Notes under the pieces: model-generated
Databases searched by the model: none
Seen by the model: the letters and a program-made list of their open reading frames with translations, nothing else
What the model was told of the DNA's origin: nothing
Assembly: GCA_001931905.2 (NCBI GenBank)
Contig: MSJI02000327.1
Coordinates: 1 to 23,626 of the forward strand
Length of the DNA stretch: 23,626 nucleotides
Source of the DNA: Cladosporium sp. IMV 00045
Lineage: Eukaryota > Ascomycota > Dothideomycetes > Cladosporiales > Cladosporiaceae
Reading direction: 5' to 3'
In this document: in pieces, positions 10,490 through 19,428 of the stretch
How the letters are laid out: each line of letters starts with the position of its first letter
Numbering within the stretch: the stretch's first letter is position 1
Made by a program: the position numbers and the translations under genes

Positions 10490-10508
10490 AACCCCAACCC
10501 TAACCCTA
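10490..10508 (+). repeat. Telomere-like box AACCCCAACCCTAACCCTA
   Basis: A 19-bp run of CCCTAA-type units with one variant unit. The same 19 bases occur on the opposite strand at 15128-15146. It is intergenic, about 600 bp upstream of the Ist2-like gene. Such boxes can be binding sites for telobox or Tbf1-like proteins or remnants of telomere repeat insertion; the sequence alone does not decide. Confidence 0.7.
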
Positions 10509-11115
10509 CTGAACCATCAGCCGGATTTCCAACACCTAATCTCCAGCGCACGTCAATTAACCAAGTCATGCAGTCACACGTATCATGGAACAAATCCAGA
10601 CTTGAGAAGAATGCCAACTCAAAGCACGTTCACAACACATCTCGGAATCGACATGACGCGAGAGGACGATGCTGCGATCTGAAAAGGCACACAAACGTTT
10701 TAGCTCCAAGCACGACCCGAACACAAGACCTGGATTTGCTTTCTTTCGCAAAATCAGGAGAACTTCTCGGGTGGAACGGAACGACAGCCTGCTGCTAAAT
10801 ATATTTACCCGCGGACTGCCCTACGGTAAGGCGCAGGGCTGAGCCGGAAACTAAACCTTCTTGAGCGAAACACATCCAAGATATGTGGGACTTTTCTCGC
10901 GGACTCTCAGGCGGCGCGCCTACGTAGCGGATCACTTGAACGTGCCGACACACAAGCAGAGGCACAAGAGGCCACGTCATGCCAAGCGCAACATGGCCGG
11001 CGAGCTCCAGGCTGTATGTTCGTAGGAAATACTCTCATGCTCATGTTCGAGGTAGGAACGTATTGGTGAAAAGAGACTGCTTCATCCCTTCCAAGCCTGG
11101 CAGCAAGTGGTCGTC

Positions 11116-13709
11116 ATGATACTGGACACGGCCATTGACAAGCTCTCCCCGCGGTCAAGCACGGAGGAGACGCGATTCGGTGAAGAAGACGTAGAAATTG
11201 ATTGGGTTCTTGCTTATGACTTCGACGACCTCGGTACGGACCATAAGGATCTGGGTTTGTGGCAGATGCCGCCCCTTGTTAAGACAGTGCTGACTTCGGT
11301 GTGCTACTGAGTAGAGTCATCAGGTGCCGTCGAAGAGTTCCGCACACTTATTCACCATCTGGAAAACCGCGGTTTGCAGACCCAAGTTCGACATGGCTAT
11401 GGACAATCGCTTCTCGTCCTGATTCGTGTACCTCGAAACCTTCTGGGTAACGAAGTGTATCGTTCAAGGTAAGCCTTCTAGAGAACGTCCAATTATAACC
11501 CGGGCGAAACGCATCTGACACGCGCAAAGAGTGAAGGACTGGCTTCATGGAATCATCGCCACCAAACCCGTGGGTGACAGCAAGACTGTCGTCAAGTCTG
11601 ACACTCCTGCCGAAGCTCTTCGATCCGTCTATCATCTCGTCACCTGGACACATGCCCAAGGCGGTGCAGGAATCACTCCGGGTCACGGTGACTGGGAGCG
11701 TGTCACGTCTTCGTATCCACCACAAGACACATCTTGCAACCGCAAATTGTTGAAGCACTTGGCCGGCAAGTCATTCCTCAAATCCGAAGACCTGGACCAA
11801 ATTCGGGCTCTGTTTGGCGAGAAGGTGAGTGTTTGCCGAACATATCACTTGGAAAGAATTTGCGTCTGACTTATTGAAGGTTGCGTTCTATTACGCTTTT
11901 ATCCAATGTTACTCGCTGTTTCTCATCCTACCTACAGCATGCGGTGCGCTCACTTGGCTTTTCTCTGGACCATACTCACCCACCTTCGCCTTCTTCACAT
12001 GCTTATGGGGCGTCATCTTCGTCGAATACTGGAAGCGCGAGGAGATCGACCTCAGTATTCGCTGGGACGTGAGAGGGGTTGGTCACCTGAAAGTCAACCG
12101 GCCCCAGTACGTATGGGAAAGAGAGGAAAAGGATCCTGTCACGGGTGAGGTCAAGCACATCTTTCCCACACACAAACGTATTCTACGGCAGCTTTGGTTC
12201 TTGCCTTTCGCGGCCTTGGCTAGTATCGCGCTGGGCACTGTGCTGTTGGTTACTTTTGCCGTCGAAGCGCTCATGTCGGATGTCTACGGAGATGTTCTTG
12301 AGGAAAGATGGGTATGCTTTCATGATCGCTATCATCAACTACATTCACTGACCGGCTCCGAATAGTATCTGCAATATTTCCCCACGATAATCCTCTCCGT
12401 GGCACTGCCTTACATGACGGATGGCCTCACCGAGCTGGCGACCAAACTCACCAAGTACGAGAACTACCGCACGAAGGATGAATTTGACCTGGCTCAGGTC
12501 CAAAAGTCCTTTGTTCTCAACTTCATCACCTCATTCTTTCCATTGGTGCTCACTGCATACATCTACATCCCTTACGGCGCAAGACTACTTCCACTGCTGA
12601 TACCGTCTACATGGGACACGAAGAACGTGGTCAACTCCTTCGATGTCGATCCCGGCAGGTTGCAAGAAGAAGTCATCTCTCTGTCTATGGCTGCACAAGC
12701 GATCAACTTTGGCGAAGAGTTCCTCTACCCTTTCCTCAAGCGCAAAGCCATGGAGTTCTGGAGGAAGCACAACCGACAACGTCGCGCCGCCTCTTTCGAA
12801 CAGTCTGAGCTCAAGGGCCCAGATGAGACAAGGCTTTTCGATGATAAGCCGGGAGAAGCCCAGTTGCTGGAAAGGCTGCGTCGGGAATATGACGCTGACG
12901 AATACGATGTGAACGAAGACATTATGGAAATGGTCGTACAGTTCGGCTACTTGACTTTGTTCGCCCCGGCCTGGCCATTGATGCCGCTCGGCTTCCTCAT
13001 GAACAACTGGGTTGAGCTTCGTGGCGATTTCTTCAAGCTGAGTAGCGAGAGTCAGCGTCCCCCGCCTGTCCGCGCAGACTCCATTGGCGATTCTATCTCA
13101 GCGCTGGAGTTCCTCACCTGGCTGGGCACCCTTTCCACGGCAGCTTTGGTCCACATCTACCGCGGTCCGGGCTCTATCAGTGAGACGCGGCCGTCACGCT
13201 TATTGCTCACTATCTTCCTCGCCGAGCAAGTTTACTTAGCGGTCAGGATCAGTTCTGCTCTCATCTTCAAGAGATTCGGCTCCGCGGCCGTCAAAGAAGC
13301 GGAAGCGAAGACCTTCATGATGCGCAAGACCTACCTCGAGACATTCTCCGAAGAGAAGGCTGGCACTTCCCGTCGGGTCCGTTCGCGCACTTATGCTGGG
13401 CAAAGGAGGCCGTCTCAACTGATGACACCCGGCGCATCTACTCCCGCCACTCCCAGCGGTGAGAAGAGTCCTGTCAAAGAACTGGAGAAGCAGCTGCCTT
13501 CCATCACCGTCAACGGAGAGGATGGTGAGAACGCCCCAGAATTTGACTCTGAGTATGGCAACGAGGCGGCAGAGCGTTTCTGGACCGAGTCGCCTGAAGT
13601 GTACGAGACGGCCGAGGTTGGCGTAAGACTGATTACGGCGCTAAAGGCATGGGCGGCGAAAGATAAGGGTGGCACCAAAGCAGGCGACAGCAGAAACAAG
13701 GCAGACTAA
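11116..13709 (+). CDS. ist2: Ist2/anoctamin (TMEM16)-like membrane protein (five exons, about 777 aa)
   Basis: A polytopic membrane protein of the anoctamin family. The yeast member Ist2 tethers cortical ER to the plasma membrane and responds to salt stress. Exons: 11116-11233, 11324-11468, 11530-11824, 11880-12311 and 12366-13709. Introns are 90, 61, 55 and 54 nt, and all joins keep frame. The N-terminal cytosolic domain includes DWVLAYDF and EVYRSRVKDW. At least eight hydrophobic segments follow, at about 188-212, 217-236, 287-317, 331-347 and 380-410 plus three after residue 500. The C-terminal tail has Ser/Thr-Pro sites (MTPGASTPATPSGEKSP) and ends in Lys-rich sequence. The start is uncertain: ATG 11116 has G at -3, but a first exon at 10993-11013 joined to 11104 also keeps frame and adds 11 residues. 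Confidence 0.85.
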
Positions 13710-14131
13710 GCAATCTGTCGGCTTGCGCCACTTGCAATGAGTGAACCGGATGTATGTACTGATAGACTGCAGAAAGATACTCTCAGCGAACCATTGATCT
13801 TAAAACCATTTCCACTCGCCAATATGTGATCTTCTTTGGAATGACCTAATGGTCATGGCCGCGTGGTCTGCATGGTATAGTTCGCCTGAAAACATGTTGT
13901 GGCCTGGATGAGTGCGGGGACAAACTTCCACATGTGCCGCGCATCCGGCATTATTGCGTGGCTGGTGTGGTCATCTCGCTATCATTTATTATTAGCCGTA
14001 GCGCCCCAATAGTTCGACTTTTGGAGAGAGAGAAAGACAGAAAGACATTTGAGTCTCTTCTATCGCCTGAAGCAAAGCCGCCGAACTCTTCGAAACATTG
14101 CCGTCTCGAGACGTCCAGCCTGCTTTCCGTC
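13710..14131. other. Intergenic, between Ist2-like and surface-protein genes
   Basis: These 422 bases separate two plus-strand genes and should hold the 3' end signals of the first and the promoter of the second. I see no open frame with support and no clear TATA box. Confidence 0.6.
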
Positions 14132-15016
14132 ATGTCGTTGTTCAAAGCCATTTCGTTCGGTCTCATCGTATTTGTGTCTGCTGTTGACCATCCGACAATC
14201 ACTGCTGCTCCTCAGCTATATCGTCGTCAGGACGATCCTGCATTCGTCGGGTTGGTTGGTGATCAATGTGCGTACCTTCTGGCGTGGACTTTTACTTTTA
14301 TTTTCCACTGCTTAGATATCGACTAATAGTTCCCAGTCTCCGATGCTCGAAGCTGCGACTGTAAGTAGCCATAATAAATAAGTGTCACTATCAAGATCTC
14401 ACGTCGGCGCCAATAGTCCCTCAAACCGTATCAACAAGCGGCGCCTACGTTCAATGCTGTCCCACGAGCGGAGCCTGCCCATTCTATACAACATGCTCGT
14501 CGAACACTCTCGTAGCTTCGGACACCACAGTCGCATGCGACGTCGACCCGGATTTGGCATGTAACACCGGCCTGGTCATGACCGCAGACAACGACATTAA
14601 CACCGGCTCTTATCTTGCTTGCTGGCAGACATCGCTCGGCACTAGCCCTTTCACAATTCTGCGGAACCTTGATTCTACTAGTAAGTCGGTGTTCGTTTTA
14701 CTTTCGGCAGTCACGGGCGAGCTCTGATTATTTCTGGCGTATAGCAACCTCTGGGCAGGGGACAGCTTCGGGGAGCGCTTCGTCTTCGGCTACAAGCGAC
14801 TCTGGCGCTGCTGAAGGGACGTCGTCTCCGGGCATGGACGCGAGTTCTGCTACTTCCTCGATGCAGGCAGAGAGCAGTTCTGGAACTAGCGAAGCGAGTG
14901 CGAGCAGCGCGTCGGAAACATCGTCTTCTGCTGCCGCTGCCGAACCTGGAAGGCTTGGGTATCGCCGTGGAGGGCTCGTTGGGGCGGCGATGTTTATTTA
15001 TCAAATGTTACTGTAA
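14132..15016 (+). CDS. Secreted Cys-rich, Ser/Ala-rich, probably GPI-anchored protein (four exons, 231 aa)
   Basis: I do not recognise a named family. Exons: 14132-14267, 14337-14360, 14417-14680 and 14745-15016, with introns of 69, 56 and 64 nt. All junctions are phase 1 and GT..AG. A signal peptide (MSLFKAISFGLIVFVSA) is followed by a possible Kex2 site (YRRQ, residues 30-33). The domain at about 46-125 has eight cysteines (52, 67, 68, 74, 80, 94, 102, 122), the right number for disulphides. A Ser/Thr/Ala-rich stalk, likely O-glycosylated, spans about 142-208. The protein ends in a short hydrophobic tail (GGLVGAAMFIYQMLL) with small residues before it, which suggests a GPI anchor and a wall or membrane location. 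The second exon is only 24 nt and frame-neutral. The start was chosen by the signal peptide. Confidence 0.72.
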
Positions 15017-15516
15017 ACTGATGACCTGAAATGAGGGTCTTCTTATACGAACGATCTTGAAATAGTGACGATGGAATGCAGGCATTTGATGCGGATGAAT
15101 TATCGTTGATGACGATTTGGGAAACAATAGGGTTAGGGTTGGGGTTGTGCTCTAGGTCTTCGTCAGTCACTAGCACCTGATAGACCTCGAGACAATATCT
15201 TTCTGGTACAATCATTGACCCACGACCCTAATATTGTAAGATATACTTAATAAGGTTGCAGAATATGCTGTCGTCGAACTCGGATACCCCGCTCTCTTCG
15301 CGTAAGGATAAGATATACATGGATGATTAGACTTCGCAGATCACGACCGGTGTCTATTCTGAGAGACCACGACGATGAGTCAACACTTCATTGGAAATAA
15401 TTCGTGGGCCGAGTGGATTCTTTAAAGAACATGTTCGAGGAATGATAGCTGCGAACTGTACGTACGTATGTCGCTGAGGCGAGGACATCATCCCACCAGA
15501 TACCCCATCGATCGGA
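15017..15516. other. Intergenic, upstream of the imine reductase-like gene
   Basis: These 500 bases hold a telomere-like box at 15128-15146 and AT-richer DNA around 15200-15330. No coding frame is convincing. The promoter of the downstream dehydrogenase must lie here. Confidence 0.6.
15128..15146 (-). repeat. Telomere-like box, same 19-mer as at 10490
   Basis: The plus strand reads TAGGGTTAGGGTTGGGGTT, the exact reverse complement of the 19 bases at 10490-10508, including the variant CCCCAA unit. It lies 112 bp after the surface-protein stop and about 370 bp before the dehydrogenase start. Confidence 0.75.
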
Positions 15517-16416
15517 ATGTCGTCTACAAGCCAGAAAAGCGGTCTACTAGGACTTGGATCGATAGGAGCAGCCCTCGCTCGTGTCTACCTCAGAGCAGGT
15601 TTCGAAGTGACCGCCTGGAATCGGACACAAGACCGCAAAGAAATCACGGATGTCGCAGCAGCCGGGGCTACAATATCAGACACGGTGGAGTCCACTCTCT
15701 CGTCTGCTCCTGTTATCATCACTTGCGTGCTGAACTACGATACCACATACGCAATCTTGAAACATGTCCCACCCGCCTCTCTCGCCCATAAGACTATAAT
15801 CAACCTGACCAATGGCACCCCCAAAGAGGCTCGCAACATGTCGGTCTGGATAAAACAGCGGAGCGTATCGACATATATTGACGGCGGCATCATGGCAACA
15901 CCAACCCTCGTCGGCACAAACCAGTCCTTCGTCTTCTACAGCGGAGAGAAACAAAAGGAAATCGACAAGCTTCAAGACTTCCTCCTACCCTTGGGACGGA
16001 TCGATTACGTTGGCGAAGACCCGGGGGCTGCTGCCCTGCACGACCTCGCTTTGCTTGCGGGAATGTATGGCATGCAAGCGGGTGCGATGACCGCTATGGC
16101 TCTCCTGAACAAGGCCGGTGATGCACATCAGAGGCTTTCGTCGACGGTTGAGGGCAATCTGATTCCCTGGTTGCAAGCGCTCCTTCCATCTCTCGCCGAT
16201 CTGGCAAGGAGCGTGGATGATGAAGATTTTGACGCCCACGGTCATACCAACGCGATGAAGTTCTCCAGTCTTTCCAACGTGATGCGGACTTGTGAAGATG
16301 AAGGCGTCGATCCAGGTGCTGTACTGTTTTTGTATAAAGCTGTAGGTGGTGCTGTTGAGGAAAACGGTGGAGATAAGGGATTGGCACTGGTCGTGCAACA
16401 ATTTCTGAAACATTGA
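15517..16416 (+). CDS. Imine reductase / reductive aminase-like NADP-binding protein (299 aa)
   Basis: A member of the 6-phosphogluconate/beta-hydroxyacid dehydrogenase superfamily, closest in my reading to fungal imine reductases and reductive aminases (AspRedAm type), which reduce imines with NADPH. The Rossmann loop is GLLGLGSIGAALA (residues 9-21). WNRT (34-37) after the second strand suggests NADPH preference. NLTNGTP (96-102) and DGGIMATP (122-129) are family marks. HDLALLAGMYGM puts Asp176 and Tyr184 eight residues apart, the same spacing as the catalytic Asp/Tyr pair of AspRedAm, and Asn99 matches its active-site Asn. The C-terminal helical domain is complete. Single exon, with no signal peptide, so probably cytosolic. 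It ends 85 bp from the convergent GH131 gene. The natural substrate is unknown, and no biosynthetic cluster is visible. Confidence 0.85.
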   Translation: MSSTSQKSGLLGLGSIGAALARVYLRAGFEVTAWNRTQDRKEITDVAAAGATISDTVESTLSSAPVIITCVLNYDTTYAILKHVPPASLAHKTIINLTNGTPKEARNMSVWIKQRSVSTYIDGGIMATPTLVGTNQSFVFYSGEKQKEIDKLQDFLLPLGRIDYVGEDPGAAALHDLALLAGMYGMQAGAMTAMALLNKAGDAHQRLSSTVEGNLIPWLQALLPSLADLARSVDDEDFDAHGHTNAMKFSSLSNVMRTCEDEGVDPGAVLFLYKAVGGAVEENGGDKGLALVVQQFLKH

Positions 16417-16501
16417 CATATTCTTGCGGTCAGAATGGGTTGATTGATTGATTCAAGAGTAGTCGACTGCCATTCCCTTACGTTGATCAGACGTGCTACA
16501 A

Positions 16502-17401
16502 TTACTTGCCTTTGACGCCACGAGCTACGCTTATGCAGCCCTTTGCACTATCTTCTTCAAATATGCCCCCGTAGACCAAACCTTCATCGATCCCAGCGGG
16601 CTGAAAGCCCTCTCTGGTGATATCGATTCCAGGTGGACCAATGGGCTTCTTCAAGACGCCGAAATGATACTGTCCGAGATTGAAGAGATTATTGGCGATG
16701 AATTTGGTCTTGCGAGCGAGCGGAGCAGTACCCTTCGAATAGAAAACTTCTACCTGATTGTTGTCGTAATCCAACACCAAGCCAAAGTTGTGCCAAACGC
16801 CCTCGGTGAAAGACGTCTTCCAAAGTGTTTGCTGAGGGCTGGAGGCGCTGGTACCGAGAAGGAATAAGGTCTTCGCTTCCCGTGAAGATAGTGTCTTGCT
16901 TCCATATGGCGTTCCAGTACCAATTGTGAACTGATTGGCGGAATAGTCCTGGCTTTCGAGCCATACGAGTTGGTATTCGTGACTGAGGTTCAGCGGTCGA
17001 GATTGGTCCGTCTTCAGACTCCAGTGGAGGGTTTTGATTCCAGTGACGCTGTCTGTTGCGTTCAATGGTTGCGGAAGTAGCTCTGCACGCCTGAAACCTG
17101 TCTGTCGGTTGTCCGGAGAAGGTGTGAAGATCGAGCGATCGTTGATGGTGACCTCGACCGCCCTGGTGGAGCTGTTGTCGAACAGACACTGTGGGACTTT
17201 GGGGAAACGAAGAGCGTCGGTCCATGTTAAATTTGCGCCGAGGACGTAGGACGGATCGTATGGCAGGTTACCATTGTCGAATGAGGTTCCAGTAGCGGAT
17301 TTTGAAACACGTCCATTGAAGACGATGGGACAGGATATGTCCGTAGGGTGACCGGAGACGTTCGCCAATAAGGCAGCACTGGCGACGAGTAGCCAATGCA
17401 T
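16502..17401 (-). CDS. Secreted GH131 glycoside hydrolase (299 aa, single exon)
   Basis: The protein matches what I know of glycoside hydrolase family 131, fungal beta-1,3/1,4/1,6-glucan-active enzymes with a beta-jelly-roll fold. The start at 17401 gives a compact signal peptide (MHWLLVASAALLANVSG). An in-frame Met 21 codons upstream (17464) also precedes hydrophobic residues and cannot be excluded. Family-like segments are CPIVFNGRV (24-32), LGANLTW (54-60), VEVTINDRSIF (82-92), GFRRAELLP (102-110, candidate catalytic Glu107), LSHEYQLVWLES (139-150, conserved His141), WHNFGLVLD and, near the end, GLVYGGIFEEDSAKGC. I have not assigned the catalytic residues with certainty. The length suits a single-domain member without a cellulose-binding module. 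The gene is divergent from the DUF3602 gene, with 658 bp between starts. Confidence 0.82.
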   Translation of the reverse strand: MHWLLVASAALLANVSGHPTDISCPIVFNGRVSKSATGTSFDNGNLPYDPSYVLGANLTWTDALRFPKVPQCLFDNSSTRAVEVTINDRSIFTPSPDNRQTGFRRAELLPQPLNATDSVTGIKTLHWSLKTDQSRPLNLSHEYQLVWLESQDYSANQFTIGTGTPYGSKTLSSREAKTLFLLGTSASSPQQTLWKTSFTEGVWHNFGLVLDYDNNQVEVFYSKGTAPLARKTKFIANNLFNLGQYHFGVLKKPIGPPGIDITREGFQPAGIDEGLVYGGIFEEDSAKGCISVARGVKGK

Positions 17402-17801
17402 GTTAGAAGCCCAATCAGCGAGGAGTAAGAGAAAGGGTAATGAAGAAGAAGGGAATGAAATCAAGAGAGGCAGATGTATTCAAACTGCCTTATGTGCCGC
17501 ATTCACGATACCTCCTTTGGAACGGAGCCACCTGCTCCATTCAAGCCGTGTGGCGCTGGCATTGAAACACTGATCCTTTGGTCTCGATGACCGCATACTC
17601 CGGAACATCGGCCAAGAAAGCCGATGTGATTTATCACGACGAGCCGCGTCCCTGGATGGAGTTTTGATCTTCAAGCAATGGGTATAGACAGGAGCCTAAA
17701 CCTGTGCGAAGCGGTTGGCCCAGCAGAGAAATGTGCAGCCAGCAGCAGCTACAGATCGAGCGGTGCTTTACGTTACTACACGAATTCTGCTGTGCTTGTA
17801 G

Positions 17802-17808
17802 TATAAAT
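17802..17808 (+). promoter_or_regulatory. TATA-like box
   Basis: TATAAAT lies 252 bp upstream of the DUF3602 start. The distance is long for a core promoter element unless the transcript has a leader of about 200 nt, so the link is tentative. Confidence 0.3.
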
Positions 17809-17870
17809 GAAGCGTGGCGATAGTATCGTGTTCGAGGAGATCTGGAAGATGGGAGTAGGAAAGGTGCTTC

Positions 17871-17888
17871 ACCCTCACCCTAACCCTA
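17871..17888 (+). repeat. Telomere-like box (ACCCTCACCCTAACCCTA)
   Basis: Three CCCTMA-type units in 18 bp, one degenerate. It sits 171 bp upstream of the DUF3602 start, in a divergent promoter. This is the third such box in the window, and the only one clearly close to a start codon. Confidence 0.65.
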
Positions 17889-18059
17889 GCAATGTGGCAG
17901 TTGCGTCATAGAGATAAGCGACCGATAAGAGGTGGAGGGACACATTGAGAGATACATGCATGAAGATAATGTACCCTTTCAACCACTTCTACGCACAAGT
18001 TTTTCGATCTGCCTTCTCTCCGACTATTCTAGGGAGTAATTCATAGAACCAGGATCACA

Positions 18060-18593
18060 ATGCCTCCCTACGGTCGCGGCGGAGCAGGAAACTACGAGGC
18101 GGTGCAGCGCGAAAACGAGAAGATCTCCAACGACCTCGAGTCCAACCAGTCTGCCGCCGACAACGCAAACAACAGCTTCCTACCGCCCGATATCGCCGAA
18201 AAGGGCGAACCTCAATACGCACACACTGGACGCGGCGGCGCAGGCAACTACTACAGTCCTCAAGACTTGACCCAGACGGGCAACTTCGCCGGCGCGCAAA
18301 CTAGTCACATCCTCGGCGATGGCACGCCTGCACCAGCCGACGATGCGAGGCCTGCAGCTGCACCAGCAGTTGGCGGTATGGGATCTGCTGTTGGAGGAGT
18401 GACGCCAAAGACAGGCCGAGGCGGCGCTGGAAATTATGATTTCGGTATCAATGAAGCTGAGCGGAAGGCCGCGAGGGAACACGAGCAGGCCGATCACAAG
18501 CAGCAGCAGCTGAGAGACGATGTTGAGAAAGGTGTGAAAGAGCAGCTTGCCTTTCCCTCCAAGGCTAGGTTGCCCGGTGCAGAGCCTTATTGA
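18060..18593 (+). CDS. DUF3602 protein with three GRGGAGNY repeats, Par32/Amu1-like (177 aa)
   Basis: The protein carries GRGGAGNY three times, at residues 5-12, 57-64 and 119-126. The GRGGxGN repeat defines the fungal DUF3602 family. In budding yeast the repeat protein Par32/Amu1 is phosphorylated when TORC1 is inhibited and blocks ammonium transporters Mep1 and Mep3. A similar nitrogen-related role here is inference only. Between the repeats the chain is polar and Ala/Pro-rich, probably disordered. A charged helix-prone stretch (about 132-165) precedes the C-terminus. There is no signal peptide or membrane segment. The start context (CACAATGCC, A at -3) is good, and the first repeat begins at residue 5, which supports this start. 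Single exon. It shares a promoter region with the GH131 gene and has a telomere-like box just upstream. Confidence 0.87.
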   Translation: MPPYGRGGAGNYEAVQRENEKISNDLESNQSAADNANNSFLPPDIAEKGEPQYAHTGRGGAGNYYSPQDLTQTGNFAGAQTSHILGDGTPAPADDARPAAAPAVGGMGSAVGGVTPKTGRGGAGNYDFGINEAERKAAREHEQADHKQQQLRDDVEKGVKEQLAFPSKARLPGAEPY

Positions 18594-19428
18594 TAATCAC
18601 GATACCTCAACGAATACATGAAAGATAAGACGACTTCTACGAGACGCTGGGAGTGCAACGTAGCTTCGTGCTTGTCACCTAACCATGGGACCACCGACGA
18701 GAAATGCTTTATTTGAGCAAAATAGGCTTCCGTGAGCAATTATACGCTTGCTCTGATCAGAAGACATGTGCCTTCGGCTTTGTCAGTTCATGGCGCCTTC
18801 GCATGGTTTACCACTGCAACAGCATTGAAAATTTGCCCCCCTTTATAAGCCACCGGAATCACGCGTTTATCTTCGAGTCACACGTCGGATCACTTATTGA
18901 GGTGCAGAATGGCTCGTAGGTAGAATACTCAACCGACATGCATGTCATGCAGGACCTCACGCAAGGCAGGCGCCTGTTGTCAAAGCAGCGAACCGTAAGG
19001 TACCCAAATGTTGCATGCGCGACTGCACATGGTCTGCTGTGTTACCATCAACATCGCGCTTGTTGCGCAATCTCGCCAGCAGTACTTGCATGCGCAAACA
19101 ACACAACGTGGATTCTCCGATGGAAACTGGCTTCTCTATGGTCTTAACTGCCGCATGCAGATGCTCAAGTGACTGCAGGAGCACTCTGCTTGCATCACGG
19201 CAAGGGACACTATTGCCAATGCGTCCTTCATCTATCGTAGACAGTAGTTGCTGTACTAAACTGATGGCGTGGCATAAAACGACCAGTGCCTTCTCGCACG
19301 CTCAGTCTTGCGAAACAACAACATTGAACCTACCATCAGCCTCATCAGACCTTCTCAAGCACCCCACAGAGATCGTTCGACGACAAGAACTCACAAATCT
19401 TTGCAACACCACACGATCATTCATCAGA
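18594..19428. other. Intergenic, upstream of the eight-Cys secreted protein gene
   Basis: This 835-bp stretch has no gene I can support. The last 100 bases are A/C-rich, as expected for a leader. A minus-strand frame near 18957-19184 has Cys residues but no signal peptide or family resemblance. Confidence 0.6.

Larger units (their letters stand above)
9220..11115. other. Divergent intergenic region between GH31 and Ist2-like genes
   Basis: This 1.9 kb has no gene I can support. It holds the GH31 TATA box, a cluster of CreA-like sites (9377-9534), a GCGGAG triplicate (9719-9755) and a telomere-like box (10490-10508). It also carries the leader, or possibly a small first exon (10993-11013), of the Ist2-like gene. 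A 100-codon minus-strand frame at 10082-10384 has a hydrophobic start but no other support. Confidence 0.65.
17402..18059. other. Divergent promoter region between GH131 and DUF3602 genes
   Basis: This 658-bp region separates two divergent starts. It contains TATAAAT at 17802-17808 (plus) and a telomere-like box at 17871-17888. No further gene is supported. Confidence 0.65.

Noticed and set aside
17402..17464. 21-residue N-terminal extension of the GH131 protein
   Set aside because: The second Met gives a more standard signal peptide with cleavage shortly before the conserved domain. Not excluded, only less likely.
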